This document shows, in pieces, positions 1 through 13,463 of a stretch of DNA of 64,000 nucleotides (positions are counted from its first letter, which is position 1; every line of letters begins with the position of its first letter). Source of the DNA: Edolisoma coerulescens. Lineage: Eukaryota > Chordata > Aves > Passeriformes > Campephagidae. The DNA is taken from assembly GCA_013397115.1 (NCBI GenBank), contig VWZW01000470.1, positions 1,004,303 through 1,068,302 of the forward strand, written 5' to 3'. The position numbers and the translations under genes are program-made. The notes below the pieces were generated by a model. It was given only the letters and a program-made list of their open reading frames with translations. It was not told where the DNA came from and made no database searches.

Positions 1-1757
1 AACAACACACGGAGCCAAACTGACCTCTGGTTTAAATGTTCAGCACAGAAATTGCAGGGTAGGGGTTGAGCAGGGAAGAGGAAAGGGAGAAGAATAGGAG
101 CACTGCTGATTAAAAGCAAACAATAAATAAATAACTAAAACATTAAATAATTGGTGCTTTTCGGATCTACTCCTTCAGTTTCTATTCAGCTTTTCTTGCA
201 CGTCAAGACAAAACTAAACTAAATCCCCTTACTCAAAATTATCAAAGCTTTTTTAAAATTTATTTTACAGAAAACAGATAAAGAACTATGGCATGTACTA
301 CTATTTACTCACCAAAATCAGAATGTTTTAAGAAATTTAGTATGCTAAGGAAGCTGTAAAACATTTGTGATTCTAAACTACGATCAACATTTAAAACAGT
401 AAGGACAGCCAAAAAACCCACACAAACAGAGTAGCCACAAATACCTGCAATGGTCTATAAAAAACCATTATCAACAAAAGGAACAGCATTAAAAGTCTTA
501 CTTGGGGATTAAAAAGGTGAAATTACTGATTTGCATGCAGACAAGTATATTTCTGGACTAAATTACAGAAAGGGAAGTCTCTTATGGGTAGGACCCCATT
601 ACAAAACACTTCGAATGTCCACCTGTTTTCTTCTGCTCCTCACATACAGCAGTGTGCTTGCAGAACCATCCCTCTTACTACCTTTAAAATAGATGGGAAA
701 AGATGATGTCATCACATTTCACCTAGAAGAGAAGCAGTAATAAATACTCTTTTGCGGTGAAAGCTGGAATACTTTATGATAAAATATAACAGCTCTTTAA
801 AAAAAAACATTTCAAAGTAACAGGAATGTTAGAAAGGTAAAATAAATTAATAGTCTGTGTTGTTAAAAACTATCCACAAATCTTTATAATCCAATTCCCT
901 CAACAGCTCTGATATGTGGTGAATGTCATTAAATTATCAATCTAAGAGAAGAATCTGTCTTCGAACTTGAAGATATATATCCCGTTCAGCCTAATATTTG
1001 GGAGTTTTAGAAAATATTTTTTTCACATTTTGGGTTAGTGATGGGGTTTGAGGAGGGTTGCTTTCTTTTCTTTTAAGGGAAACTGTCAACTGAAGACCCT
1101 TAAAAAGCCAGCAATAACCTCACACCCACCATAAGGCATATGCTAATATATGCTACCTTTGACTAAATGTTAGTTTGTTTCACTAGTGTTTCTTCTTCTT
1201 TCTGGGCAGCACTTCATTGAGGACCTGCTCCCTTGAGGAAACACAAGCTGCTTCAGTGCAGTGTATCTTAACATCTCTGCAGAAGAAAAGGCATGTAATT
1301 AAATAATTAGCAACCAGTGTAACCATTCTATGCATCAGAAACAAAAACCTAGACAAGCACCTCTCTTTAAAAGCATTGTCTCTTCTACTTTGTTGCTTCT
1401 AACTGATCTGAAAATAATGTTATTTCATCTTCAAGGCAAAAAGAAAACAACTTGTTACACTGCAAGTGGCTTTCCCATTGCCTTTCAGCAAGAAAAGCTT
1501 TGCCAAGTCGGAAGATTTTTGCTCTCTCAGAAAAAAAGTATTTCTATGATGTATTGTAAATCTTTACCTCCCTCAATTGGGAGGTAGGGTTTTATGCCTT
1601 TCAAAATTTATTATGTCTGCTTGACTGTGCTTTCCTAAAGATCTCTTTCAGCTTCTGTTCCAACTAGCAAGTGAAAATTCTCTCAAGTGCAGTAATGTAA
1701 AAAGGAGTAGGAAAGAAATTCAGCACATGAACAGGGCAGACACACAATGTAGTGCAG

Positions 1758-1781
1758 TGCTTTGCAGAGCTCTACAAAGCA
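1758..1781. repeat. 24-bp imperfect palindrome
   Basis: TGCTTTG-C-AGAGCTCT-A-CAAAGCA is self-complementary except for one opposed pair (C against A). It could form a small cruciform or bind a dimeric protein. It is surrounded by AT-rich intronic DNA and no repeat family was identified. Confidence 0.8.
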
Positions 1782-2462
1782 CATTATGGCTCGATTCATG
1801 AATTACCCAAATTCAAAGTACTTGCTCTATGGGTCTTATAATTTATTAAATTTGATATTATAAATAAAACCATGAAGTCAGTCCCAGTTGAAATACTTAC
1901 ATTTCCAAAGAAACCCTACAAACTCAGCAATATCTTGAGCCTTTTCTATACATCTTTCCTACCCACATCCTATTTATTTCCATTATGTGTGATTCAGGTT
2001 CCAGCTCTACAAACTACTATGCAATTTTAAATTTTAATCATAAGAGTAGTGCCACTGAGCTTAACAGGGCCAATGCCACTAACGTAACCAGTGATGCACA
2101 CATCAACCTATGAGCTGAGGGATTTTTACTGCAATATCCTTGGGGCAAGGAATATGGCTTTTCCTATATTTCACAAAGGAGCACATAATTTTGCTGGAAA
2201 ACAGGAAATAAAGATTTCAGTTTTTAAATTTTCCTAGCCCAAAGAGGAGAGCAGAAAGCCCAGAAAAAGCTCTGCAATATGTCAGATTAAAAGGATCTCC
2301 ACAATCTTCTGTCTCATTATGGTAGTCAGGAAAGGTTCCATACAAGATATGACCAAAGAAACTTGTGATTAACTGGAAAACTAATCAGGAACCAATTTTT
2401 CTTGCAGCCATTCTTAGCTATCTTTTTCTACTTTTTTCAAAAGCAAAAGACTATACTACCTC

Positions 2463-2507
2463 TATTTAAAAAACCACAAAAAAACCCCCACAAAACCAAA
2501 ACCAGTT
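2463..2507. repeat. A/C-rich low-complexity tract
   Basis: Runs of A separated by CC/CCCCC (AAAACCACAAAAAAACCCCC type). This is simple low-complexity DNA with no coding meaning. Confidence 0.75.
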
Positions 2508-3639
2508 TCAACTACACTAACTACACCTCCCTTACATTTCTCCTGCTGTTAAGCTTATTCAGTAAGTAAAAAAGGGGAAAAACCACACACAGACGCACTA
2601 TCAAATTCACTATCAGAGAAACAAGCAATAATTAGCCTAGCAATGACTCTTTCTCTGATATTTGAGTATACATACACTGCATTAGATATTCAACATGCTT
2701 TCTTGAATAGCAAATTCATCCTTCATGTGTACAAAGTGCAGTAAATTTTCTCATAAGAGTGCAGGACAACCTTGATAATTTTAATTACTTAGAAGTTTGT
2801 CTTGGATTTCTAAACACCACCAGTAACAAGGTACACAAAGCAAGTAAGACACAAAGAAACAGAAGCCAAGGCTGTTTTAGCAAAATTACACCTTACTAAT
2901 ATATTAGGATTGCAGGGTTTGGTCTTGCTACCAAGTATGAGCAAGTGTATTTCACTGACTTTTATAAGATGAATTGATTATTACCATGACATTTCAACCA
3001 CACACAAAAAAGTAAGGTGACACTACAGCAGAAATGTGCTATCAGTTCAACAGCAGTGATTTACAGAAAGAGCTTTTCAAGTTTATACTAACAGGGTTAT
3101 TTCATGAGCTGAAAATAGTTTTATTCCCATATGTCAAATAACATTTATGTATCTGTAATGTGCACCATACCATAAAAAGGGAGACATGAAGAAAAACATG
3201 ACTTTACAGACATGACTACCATCACACAGTACTGCTTTATAAATAATGCTGAAGTAAACAAAATCTGCATATAAATAACACTTCTTATATTGACTGTTAA
3301 ATACACTGACAGAATCAAACAGCAGCAAAATGTTGCTTATGGTAAAAATCTCTGCTTTTATTTTAAAGATATAAACAAAGTATTTATTTTTGTAACCATC
3401 AAAGCAAGGAGCTGACTTTTGGTTTTGTCTGTGAGGAGCACATGTCTACAAATAAAGAGAGAAAAAAAACTCCAACATGGTAGGGGAGAAAAAGACAAAA
3501 GTGAGGTTTCACACTATTGACAAGGCTTATAATCCAGAAAAATCTGCCGTGTGAGCCAAGGCACGGCAACACAGCATTTAGGCACACAGAGGAGAAATGC
3601 TTGTAAATTCCACTGGTCCAATGAGCAGAGACACAGTTT

Positions 3640-3905
3640 TCATAATTTTATCATTGTGCTCCACGGCTGAGCGGCTGTCGGGCCAATGGCAAGGCACAGG
3701 TTCCCATTTGAATGACATATGGGTTCACCCAACCAGAGAGATGTTAGAGCATTAAATACCGCAAACAGACAGGACACGAATACAAAAAGCCAAATTAGCG
3801 CTCGCGCAACAGCGCGCTCCGGCAGGAACCTGCCTGCTCCAACCCAGCACCTCTGCCAGGTCCCCAGCATCGGGAAAACCATGTCCTCCAAGTAACAGCC
3901 TCTCA
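3640..3905. other. Small GC/CpG-richer element in intron 2
   Basis: A block of about 260 bp is clearly richer in G+C than its flanks. It contains a CpG cluster at about 3797-3822 (AGCGCTCGCGC and the palindrome AGCGCGCT) and a CCAATGG motif near 3680. It is far too small for a standard CpG island. The open frame across it on the minus strand has no recognisable domain. It could be a regulatory element or a decayed repeat. Confidence 0.4.
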
Positions 3906-6413
3906 CCTCATAAAACTCAAAGACACGCTGAAAAATTATACTTCAAAGTGTGGCGGGAAAATAAGAAAATGTGTATTTTTAAAACACTGGGAAATGTAGA
4001 CTTAGACATGTGGGGAGCGAGAAGGGAGCAGGAATTACCCTTTCCCACAGTTTTTCTAAAAAGTGCCATGGAAAATACATTTTACCTTTGTGGGAAGCTG
4101 TTCTTCAGACAGAAGTGTTTAACATGTTATATAAACATGTTATGCAGTGAAATGTAAAACACAGGGGGATTTTCATCACATTTATTGCATTTGTTAGCCA
4201 AAACGTAGTAGTCTTGTAATCACCGCCACTGCTGTAGTAAAACACTTCAGTAGTATTAACAAAAAAGTGCTTTTAGACAGGCTTGTTGAAGGGGAAAGAG
4301 ATTGTATTGAACAACTTGGACCTAAACAAAAAAATAAAACCAAAATAAAACCCCCAAAAAACTGCAGATGACCATGCAAAAGGAGATCAAGGGGCTGATT
4401 TCAACCAGCCATTCACCATGCCTTGAAATTCCCTTTTATGAAAAAACCAAACCCAAGTCACGTAAATTACCGAACACTGCCTAGGACACAGCTGTCCCCT
4501 CCCTGTGCAACGTAATAGAGCAACACGTGAACCACACAACACCACCAGTCCAGAGGAGAGGTTCGGACTTTGGGGACCTGATGGAGGAATTGCATTAGCA
4601 ATTTTCAGGCTTTGGTCCACAAATACAAGTCAGGAAGTTCACCACGATGGCATACAATGAGCACCACCTTCGCACAGCAGGATTCACAAAACCAAAGGCA
4701 GAGAACAAGCTGCACTCAGGCAGACCCTGCCTGTACACAGGCAACTTCTAAGGTGAAGAAGAGTGGGCACCTTCATCCCTGCCCCTCCCCCTGCATCCGG
4801 TCAGCTGCAGCCTCCCCGCAGCTCAAAACAACTCAAGGAAGTGCAAGAGATGGCGCCTTCCACCAACTTTAAGGGAGATTTTCTTCTCAGTCTTTTCATG
4901 CTCTATTTTCGCTCTGCAGATCTCTCTGGATGTGGTCTCTTCAGATTTATTTTATAATACCAGGATTCTCTTCTGTTTGTACTGTTTTTCCTGCTCTCAT
5001 TCGTTTTACCCTTCCAGTGCTAATGCTATCATCTATGTAGAAGACTTGGGAGACTTCACTAGGTTCTGCAACATTCTCCATCAATAAACTGAAAGGACCA
5101 GGAGGGAGGATTATCTTCAGGCATATATTCAAAATAGCTGTTTAGATCAAGGGTACTGATTAATTACTGCAGCTCAAAAGTCACTGACAATCTCTTCCTG
5201 ACCAAGAGGAAGACCACTGCTGCAGGAGCAGCAATCCATAATAATCTTTATTAGAAGTTATTTAATCACACACAGTTTATTTTTTAAGTGGTTGAATTTA
5301 TACTTTACTGGCAAAAATATCTACTTTTTTGGACAACAATGAATTTTTAGGAAAAACAACAACAAAGCCATTTCTTTCCTTAAAAATTCCAGCACCACAT
5401 CACTATCTGCTACAATATCTCCACATGCTTCACCTGGTAGATCCCAGAAAACTGCCTACATGTTAAACTTTGCCCCAAAGTTTATCCCAGCCGTATCTTT
5501 TCACTTCTGAATTTGTTTTGCCTGAGAACTTCATATTCCACCATAACTTTCAACTGAACACATCCAACTAGTATCCTCTCATTTCTTTTCTTGGTAGTTA
5601 ATTACTAAGAACTTATTTCAGGACTATATGCACCAAAAGAGTGAAAGAAAGCCCCTCTGACTCAGGAAAAACCCCAAATACAGTTAAATATCTCCCTAAT
5701 TGTTCTTAATATAAGCAAGCTGTATGTCACCTGAAAGCATCAGGTGAAGAGCAAATGAGTCAAAGACTAGGAAATGTACTCCTTAGTTAGTATTAGTATT
5801 TTAACATCTAACAGTAGAAAATTATTTCAAAGCTCCCTGTACAAACACAGAACAGTGCTAGCAAAACACAAGAAAAGTAGATATGAAGCAGAATTGTCAG
5901 TGATGTCCTCCTTAAAATACTATCTTAGAGAACGACTCTCATACCCTCTAGGCTAATCCATTCCCATGCTCTGTGTTGGAAGATGATACTCATATTAAAA
6001 GATCCATCAAAGCCCGCCCTACCTCAGACAAGGAAAAAGAAGTCAGCACAGCTAATGGGAGAGAAATCTTCTGAGCCGTAGGCAGAGCATCTCCCCCCTT
6101 GCCATTATCTCCCCCCACTCTACCATGCTGAGCAAAGTTGGCAAACTGAGACAGAATTCCCAATTCAAAAAAGCAGGAGCTTTCAAAAAAGCTTAGGAAA
6201 GGGGGAGAGTAAGGCTGAAGATTAATAGGATCTTCAGAGCCCAGCAAAGTGCAGGACAGAGGGAGAAAAAATAAAATTGATGTCTATGACATTTCAAAGT
6301 AAAAGAAATGTGAAAACCACTTTTTCCTTAGAAGTTGAAATTTTTAGTTATATGGATGAATATTTCAGTGTCTGATATGGAGATGTGAAAGCTCCTGAGA
6401 GTTAGTTTAGGGT

Positions 6414-6433
6414 GTTTTGTTTTGTTTTGTTTT
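6414..6433. repeat. (GTTTT)4 microsatellite
   Basis: Four perfect tandem copies of GTTTT (the last ends TTTT then AAATG). Confidence 0.9.
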
Positions 6434-6680
6434 AAATGAAGTGCAGTACTAAAGCATGGCAGAAATTATTAAAAGTGGTTTTCAACCAGGAAGTTTTCAA
6501 CTCAAAATGAAAGCATTATTACACATACACACAGAAAAAGAATCAAAGTCTGTCAGAACAGAAAAGTAAAGTAAGTTACAAAATATGAATATTTAGATTT
6601 GACTATAACTGCCAAGAACATTCAAGTTATAACTTACAACTGGAAAAAAAAAGGTCTCTTAAAAGAAAAAGAGTATTCTT

Positions 6681-6698
6681 GGGGGTGGCGGGGGGGGG
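6681..6698 (+). repeat. G-rich homopolymer tract
   Basis: GGGGGTGGC followed by an uninterrupted run of nine G. It has too few separated G-runs for a canonical quadruplex but is prone to length error in sequencing. Confidence 0.8.
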
Positions 6699-7334
6699 AA
6701 GAGAGAAACAAAACTTTTCAAATTCTCCCCAAATATTTCTTTTGAAAACAATTTTCTTTTGTGGATACTTTAACTATGAGGAAAATTGATCACCCAGTAG
6801 AAAATTACACTTGCCACATTTTCCAACAGCTTACAGGTAACCAAACAAATACACTGCAGTACACCATCCTACTTTGGTAACATGGAAATTAATAAGCACT
6901 TACTTAAGACAACATTTATATGGACTTACAACAGACTTACAGAGAACAAAGATAAGCATACTGAGTTAAAATTTATACATTGTGTTATAGTCTGCTTAAT
7001 GTAGTGTTCATGTAAACCTATAGGCAGATGCACACACTAAACTGAGTCACAGTGGAACACGACTTTCTTGGAGGCTAAGGTAATTTTAACATGAAAAAAT
7101 GCTGTACACATCTACAGAGCTCCAAGACATTGACAGGCCTTTTCTAACTCCATTTCTCTACAACATAAGCAACTTGACATCAATAAAATGAACAAATCAT
7201 TCTCACAAAGTTAATGAAAATGGAGTTATGATTTCGCTAAATCTACTGGTATCCTCTCTTTTAAAATTGCTCTGAAACCAAAAGCACCAAAGACTTGAAC
7301 AATACTGATGAAAATATTTTCAGCTCAGAAAGTA

Positions 7335-7412
7335 ATGTAGCTTGATGGTCAGTGTTTGGGCTGCACAGCTCAGGGGTTTCTCAAAGATGAGATTTCAATC
7401 GAATCCCAAGCT
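7335..7412 (+). mobile_element. tRNA-like SINE remnant (MIR-like)
   Basis: TAGCTTGATGGTC resembles a pol III A box, and AATCGAATCCC about 57 bp later matches a B box (GGTTCGANTCC) at its last eight positions. The intervening GGGCTGCACAGCTCAGG resembles the 5' head of MIR. The spacing is longer than in tRNA and the 3' core was not recognised, so this is either a decayed MIR-type SINE with an insertion or a tRNA pseudogene. It is not a functional tRNA, since no acceptor stem is seen. Confidence 0.4.
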
Positions 7413-10400
7413 CCAAGGGGAATGAAGCCTCAAAAGCTATTGCTTCTCCCACCCAGGTGCGGCAAAGCCCTTGCATGAATATCATCTGAACTCCCAACCA
7501 AACAAGATTACAGTATATAAATATGGCTCATCTAACACTTACCAATGCAAACTTAAAATAGAAGAAACAGGAGACTTTCTTTTTAAGTCTTAAGGACAAT
7601 ATCCAACTGCTCGCACCCCTTCTGCCCCCGACCCAAGTTGTATAATGGATGGAAATGGTAAGAGCTCCAGAACCACTGTGAGCAGCTGTAAAAATGAACA
7701 GATGTCCTCATCTTTCATCTAGCTGAAAGAAGACACTAAAAAAGTCAGGCCTAAATTCACACCATCTTCAGTGCTTTTTCAGCTGATGACCAAGCAGTAC
7801 TTAATGGAGTGAAAGACAATGATGGGAGAGGGGGTGGACAGAGGGAAGCATATTAACAAGGCAACGATGCCCGTCCTTCAAACGTATTTTTCTCCTTTCG
7901 GGTATAAAGTTGTTTCTAGATTTAGGGTATACTCAGAAAAATACTCTGTATTTCTGCTTTCAGAGCCAATGAGATAAACACCAAAGTCCTGCAGGAAGAT
8001 AGGTGAGTCTTAGGCAATCACCCAGAAGGAGGAAGGTTTCAGGTATTAAGATGTAAAACTGCACTGAAAATACAGGCTAGGCAGAAAGTTAATGATGGTT
8101 TGATAAACCTGATTAAAAACCCCACATGGATAGATGGCAGTCAGTGCCTATTATTGCAAGGCTTGGATGGGATTACTTTAATTAATGTTCTACCTAAACT
8201 CTTACTTCAATCGCTACTAATTACCATTAAGAACTACCAGCTATATCCGCAGATTAAACATTTCTCCCCACCCCAAAGACCCAATTTTAGAAGCTGCTTC
8301 TACAACAAATTATTTGTTATATTGTTTATTGTGCTATAGAAACCTCTACATCCTTTAAAATTTGTGGTAAGATCCTTTGATGTAGGTCCTTAAAAAAACT
8401 TGTTGAACAGATACTCACGAAACAAATGCCTCTTTACTCTATGCTGAAAGAGTGTGAAAAAATGTCAATATACTACATAACTTTAAAGCAAAATTAGAGG
8501 ACTCCCACTATTTGATGCAATCTTCAGATTGACTTAAATCCTGCAGCCTTCTCTTTCTTTCTGAATGCACTTATGAATAGAGAAATAAGAAAGACCTTGT
8601 CTTGCAGATGCAATTTTTTGTAGATTGATGTATTCTCTTTTAAAGGGATATCATTTTACAATCCCTCACAGGTGAGATAGTGGGTTCAATATCTAAAGGA
8701 AAGTACATATTTGTCTTTATGTCAATCTGCATGAAAGAAAAATCACTGGTAAAATAGCAATAAAATACATGTACTGCAAGGATCCATCTACATTCCTATT
8801 TTGTGGCTCAGATTTGACGTATTATTTGCCATATTCAGAAATGTAGTATTTCTGTATGCACACACATTAATCTTGACAAAAAGATCTTATTTCAGTCATG
8901 CCGATCCTATTTTAAAATTTATTTAATACTCAGCTATAAAAGGCAAATACTATTTTATAATTGAAAAGGACATCACAGTTGAGAAATACCCCTGATTGAA
9001 AACACTATCTGAACGGTTAAAAGAAAAATCCTACTGTCTTTCCTTTAAAAATCAATAGCAGAAGATAGATATGTACAGATTTGGAGAAACTAATAAACAA
9101 ATTGCAAGAAGAACAAAAGCCTTACCAGTTTCATACACACACACATAAAAACTCAATCGTATTTTTCCCCACAGTATTGTGAATTTAACAGAAACTATGC
9201 TGTGTACATCTATGAGATGCTGTATTTAAGAATTTTTGTATCTCTTTATAGAGATCCACGAATTTCAGTAAACAATTATATAGGCTTGTAGTTTGAAAAA
9301 AGAGAATAAAAAAGGAACAATTCTAGTAGAGAATATCTTTGAAAAAGAAATTTAGTCTATTCTCCTGCAAGATAGAACCTCACTTTATATTTCTCAACTG
9401 TGAAACTGCATGAGAGCATAATAGTTTTAGTACAGTCAAAACAATAGCTTTGTACAAGTAAGAAACCACAAAGAACAAAAAAAATTTCACAACCAATCAA
9501 ACTCTGTACAGCAATTATGATTAAAAAGTGACTATTAGCACAGCTACAATACTTCAGACAAAATTTTGAACAACATTTGCTTTCTCCATCTGTCTTTTTT
9601 GAAGACGTATTTCAGCAGTGAGTCAGATTCTGGACAACATTTGATGTGGTGCCATTTAAAAAGTAAGAGAAATAAGAAGATTTTATGAAATAAATTCTGC
9701 CAAAATCCAAGGCAGATCTGGAATATGACAACAAATTCATGTCAAATAACAGTCTGCCTGGTGTTTAGATTGTTAAGATTATTTAGGAAATGAGAAGAAA
9801 AAAGTACGCTTTCCAAACAGTCTTAAGGAACTTAGATTTTAGTGCATGTAACATATTATGAGAAAATTAATAGATACATGAATTTAATTAAAAGATTATG
9901 TGTTTGCCTATTGCTGTTATACACAGAGGAGCAATCATATGCTGGTAGCAGATCTGTGTCATTAGAGTGACTTCTGCAATTTTTCTTTTCCATGTACAAA
10001 AGCAACTACACATCTATGAAGACAGCAGCAAGAGGGCCAACTATCACAGTCTTAGTCTTGTTATTTACCTTTGCTACCAGTGTGGTACAGGTTCTTCTCT
10101 AGCAGAACTAGGGAGAACAAAAACCATTTCAAACAGCTGGGTGGAGCAGACAGCATTTTGGTGAGTGGCTCTCTGGCACAGAGAACAAGTTCTTAAGGTT
10201 AGAGTGCACTGACAGTACATTTTCTTTTAAAAAAAACAACCAAAAAAATTTACTAGCCCATTAGGAGTCCCAACCTAAACACTGCTTTTCTATTGTCCTT
10301 CTGAATAAATCTGGTTCAAGAAGTCAGACAAAGCATCTTGACAAAACTCTGTTCTGTAAAGCTAGAAAAAAATAATGGAAGCTTATCAATTCCTTTTAAA

Positions 10401-13400
10401 CATTTATTAGGTCCAGAATGGGACTGTTGGGCAGAAGAGCACAAAGCATTGCCACACAGTTTTGGCAGACCCAGTTGCAGCCATCAAGGTGCCTTGTTCA
10501 AGGACATGAGCTTTAATTAGCCAATTATGTCTTATTTTTAAATTATTCTGACTGTGGCAATGCAACAAAGCAAGCTGATCTAACTGCCAAGTGCCAGAGA
10601 TTCACCTCCTCTCCATCCTCCCAGCACGTACTCCCTACCTTTTTTTTTGCATGGCTTCGACACCAGCCTGGCCATGAGCTGAGCCATTTTAGCGCACTGA
10701 ACCTGCAGAAAACTAAGCCTTCTCCCTTCCTTCCCATCAAAAAAGACCCTGAAAGCCTCCCACCCATTCAGCAAAACACTGCTAAGCTTCACGAAAATTA
10801 GAAAGGTACTAGACTGACCCAAGGGAAAGCAGGAGATCCAACTGGAATTAATGTGCTGCAAGGAACAGAAAGCCATCCAAAATTAAGGAAACTGTTTCCC
10901 ACAGTTGCCCAAGTCTGACTCAGATTTGTAACACCAGCTAAGCGCCACATAACAGCAATGCGATTGATGCACACTGTATTTCACATCACGCAAAGCAGAA
11001 AAAGCGTAAGAAAATCTCAAAAGCGTAAAAAAATTACTCCAACATCCAAGACATTAAATACATACCTACACATCTATACTTAACACAGACACCCTCACTG
11101 AATTTTGTTAGTAATTAGTCCTTCATCTGAAAACGCTTAAGTAATTCACAATGATATATAAAATCTATCAGTGAAACTGACAGATATTATTACCTCTGTA
11201 GAGACTGCATATTAAACCTTTAGTTCAAATCTACAGCAGAGCTATGAAGCCCACCACCTACTCTCAACTCTTTGGAACAAACTCTCCCTATATGGAATTA
11301 CATTTTGCCTGTTTATCGTCTCCTACCAATTTAGTTTGCTAAGTATTTTTTCCCAATTCCTTTCTTCCAAATATGCTCTAACATGTCTAGCATACTGTAG
11401 TTTTTTAAGCACTTGGGTAGTCAATGCACATATATAATCCGGTTTTCAAAGTCGTAACATGCCTTGAGGGATGTGAAAGGTGTTAGGAAAAATAAATAAG
11501 GCAGTAAGAGTTTTTGGTTCAGCCAACCAGCCTAAAGTTACATTTTTCTAAGTACTTGTATGTATTCTTAGCCACTTTTAAGTATGCGTTAAAAGCATAG
11601 AAACAATAAAGAAATTGTAGTTTTTCAGTGAGCCATGAAAACCTCAGCAGCTCCCTGGTGCAAATGCAGAGAAGTAATGGGTGATGAAGAAATATGGTCA
11701 CCTTCTTACTACTAACTGGATTTGGGCGTTCAACCTACTTAAGCTCTTGAGTAATAACTTACTTCAGTGGGTAAACCAAAACTAGTATTTAAAAACTCAA
11801 CAAATTTATAACAAAAGCTGCTGAAACCACTGTCAGAGAAAAGCCAAAAATTATCTGGAAGTTAGAGACTATATTAATTATTATTTAAAACACTGTTATT
11901 AGAATATTGCCAGCACTCTTCAAACATAGAAGGCTGACATCTTATTTGGTCAATTTGCACACTTCATGTCTATATGCTTACAATGACATTTTTAATAATT
12001 TTCCCTCAAGTTTTTTATTTCAATAATATTTTTCTGAAAAATGCAACTGCCTTTATAAATGAAGCATCTGCAGAACAACCCCAAAAAGTTGCAGAAAAAC
12101 AAGGAGGGATGAAGGAGGAAGATAAGCCAAGATGTTTAAAATATTGCCATTACTGCGGGTACCAAGGTAAAAACTGAAGGGATGAAGTGAAGATATGCTC
12201 AGTGCTCAAAGCACATTTCTGAAATACAAGATAACAATTTGTCTGAGAACATCTTATCTTTATCTCCCTCGGAGGTTTGTAAGATTATTAATCTTCAGAG
12301 CACAAATCACTGCAAAACTACAATTCCCGATGTACCCTGCAGCCCATTCAATTACCTGAAGTACATGAGTCCTTGCTAAGAGCAGGCAGGTAAGTTTTAA
12401 GAAAACATAAACCTAGTTCTGCTGTGCAGTTCCCAGCTTTTAGTGGCTGGACATGTATTTTTCCCATGTTCTACTCTTCTTGAAGAAAAAGAGGTAGGGA
12501 ATTAATCAACTGAGTGAGGCTGAATATTTTTGGTTTCCTGTGAAAGAACAAACTCAAGGTGATACTGCAAATAGAGAACTGCTTCTGGGATGAATTTTGG
12601 CAATGCCCTCCACACACTCTGTATGGTACCAAAACACTAACCTCGGAGCAAAAAGATATGTAACTAGGCTTCCACTATCCCCCAAAATGCTTCAGCTGAC
12701 CAACAGAAGAAATGAAACACAAGCTCAAATAATGAAGTGGCATCGGCAAACAGGAACAAAACCTTCTGGCGTAGCTCAGACAACAGGACCAATCCAGGAC
12801 AAATGTTTGTTTCTCCTCCCTGGGTTTACAACTGCCCCTGTGATCCTGCACTCTGGAGCAGCTTTCTACAGACAGGGAGAATGTCCCACCTACAGCTGTA
12901 AGAGAAAGCTTGCACATGGCACACACATGCATGCCTGCAGCAAGGATGATGCCATCTGAGACAGGTGCATCCTTTTCAGGCCTGAGGTCACAGCTACTGC
13001 ACCAGGGGTTGATACCATATTACGGTTATGACTAACAGTCCAACTTCAGCTGAACTATCTCTCCTGTGTGGTTTTATGGGTTAAATGAGGGAAAAAAAAT
13101 GGGGTTGGTTAGGGGGAAATGTTTTATCCCCATGATATGGTTTGGCTGAGCTTCATGACCTCAGCCATGTCCCACTGCCTGGGTCCTCCATCCCGCTATT
13201 GAAGCTCAGGTAACTCAAGTACAGCATTAAGGATGGAGCAGAGACATGCCCACATCACATAGGCACAAGAGGCTCTGGCAGTACCAAATTGCCACCAAAG
13301 TCTCCACAATGTCCACTGGTGCTAGAAAAGATCCACCCAGATGTCAGTGAAAGCAAAGATCCCTCCAGTGTAGATCACAAGAATGCACAAACCACCATGT

Positions 13401-13449
13401 AAAAGTAACTAATTACATTTATTGCATCCACTGCTTCAGCAGCAGAAGC

Positions 13450-13463
13450 AAAAAAAAAAAAAA
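13450..13463. repeat. A14 homopolymer
   Basis: Fourteen consecutive A residues follow CAGCAGCAGAAGC. It could be the poly(A) end of a retroposed copy, but no source gene or target-site duplication was recognised. Confidence 0.85.

Larger units (their letters stand above)
1..3600. other. AT-rich intronic sequence, no gene
   Basis: No exon, RNA gene or clear transposon is recognised. There is A/C-rich low-complexity sequence at about 2463-2507 and a strong imperfect palindrome at 1758-1781. The short open frames present have no recognisable protein character. Confidence 0.6.
3906..7330. other. AT-rich intronic sequence, no gene
   Basis: No gene or confident repeat is seen. Minor features are a GTTTT microsatellite at 6414-6433, a G-rich run at 6681-6698 and two AACATGTT palindromes at 4121-4142. 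Confidence 0.55.

Noticed and set aside
12597..12959. 120-codon plus-strand open frame
   Set aside because: Unrecognised composition, an open frame on the opposite strand, and no gene context.
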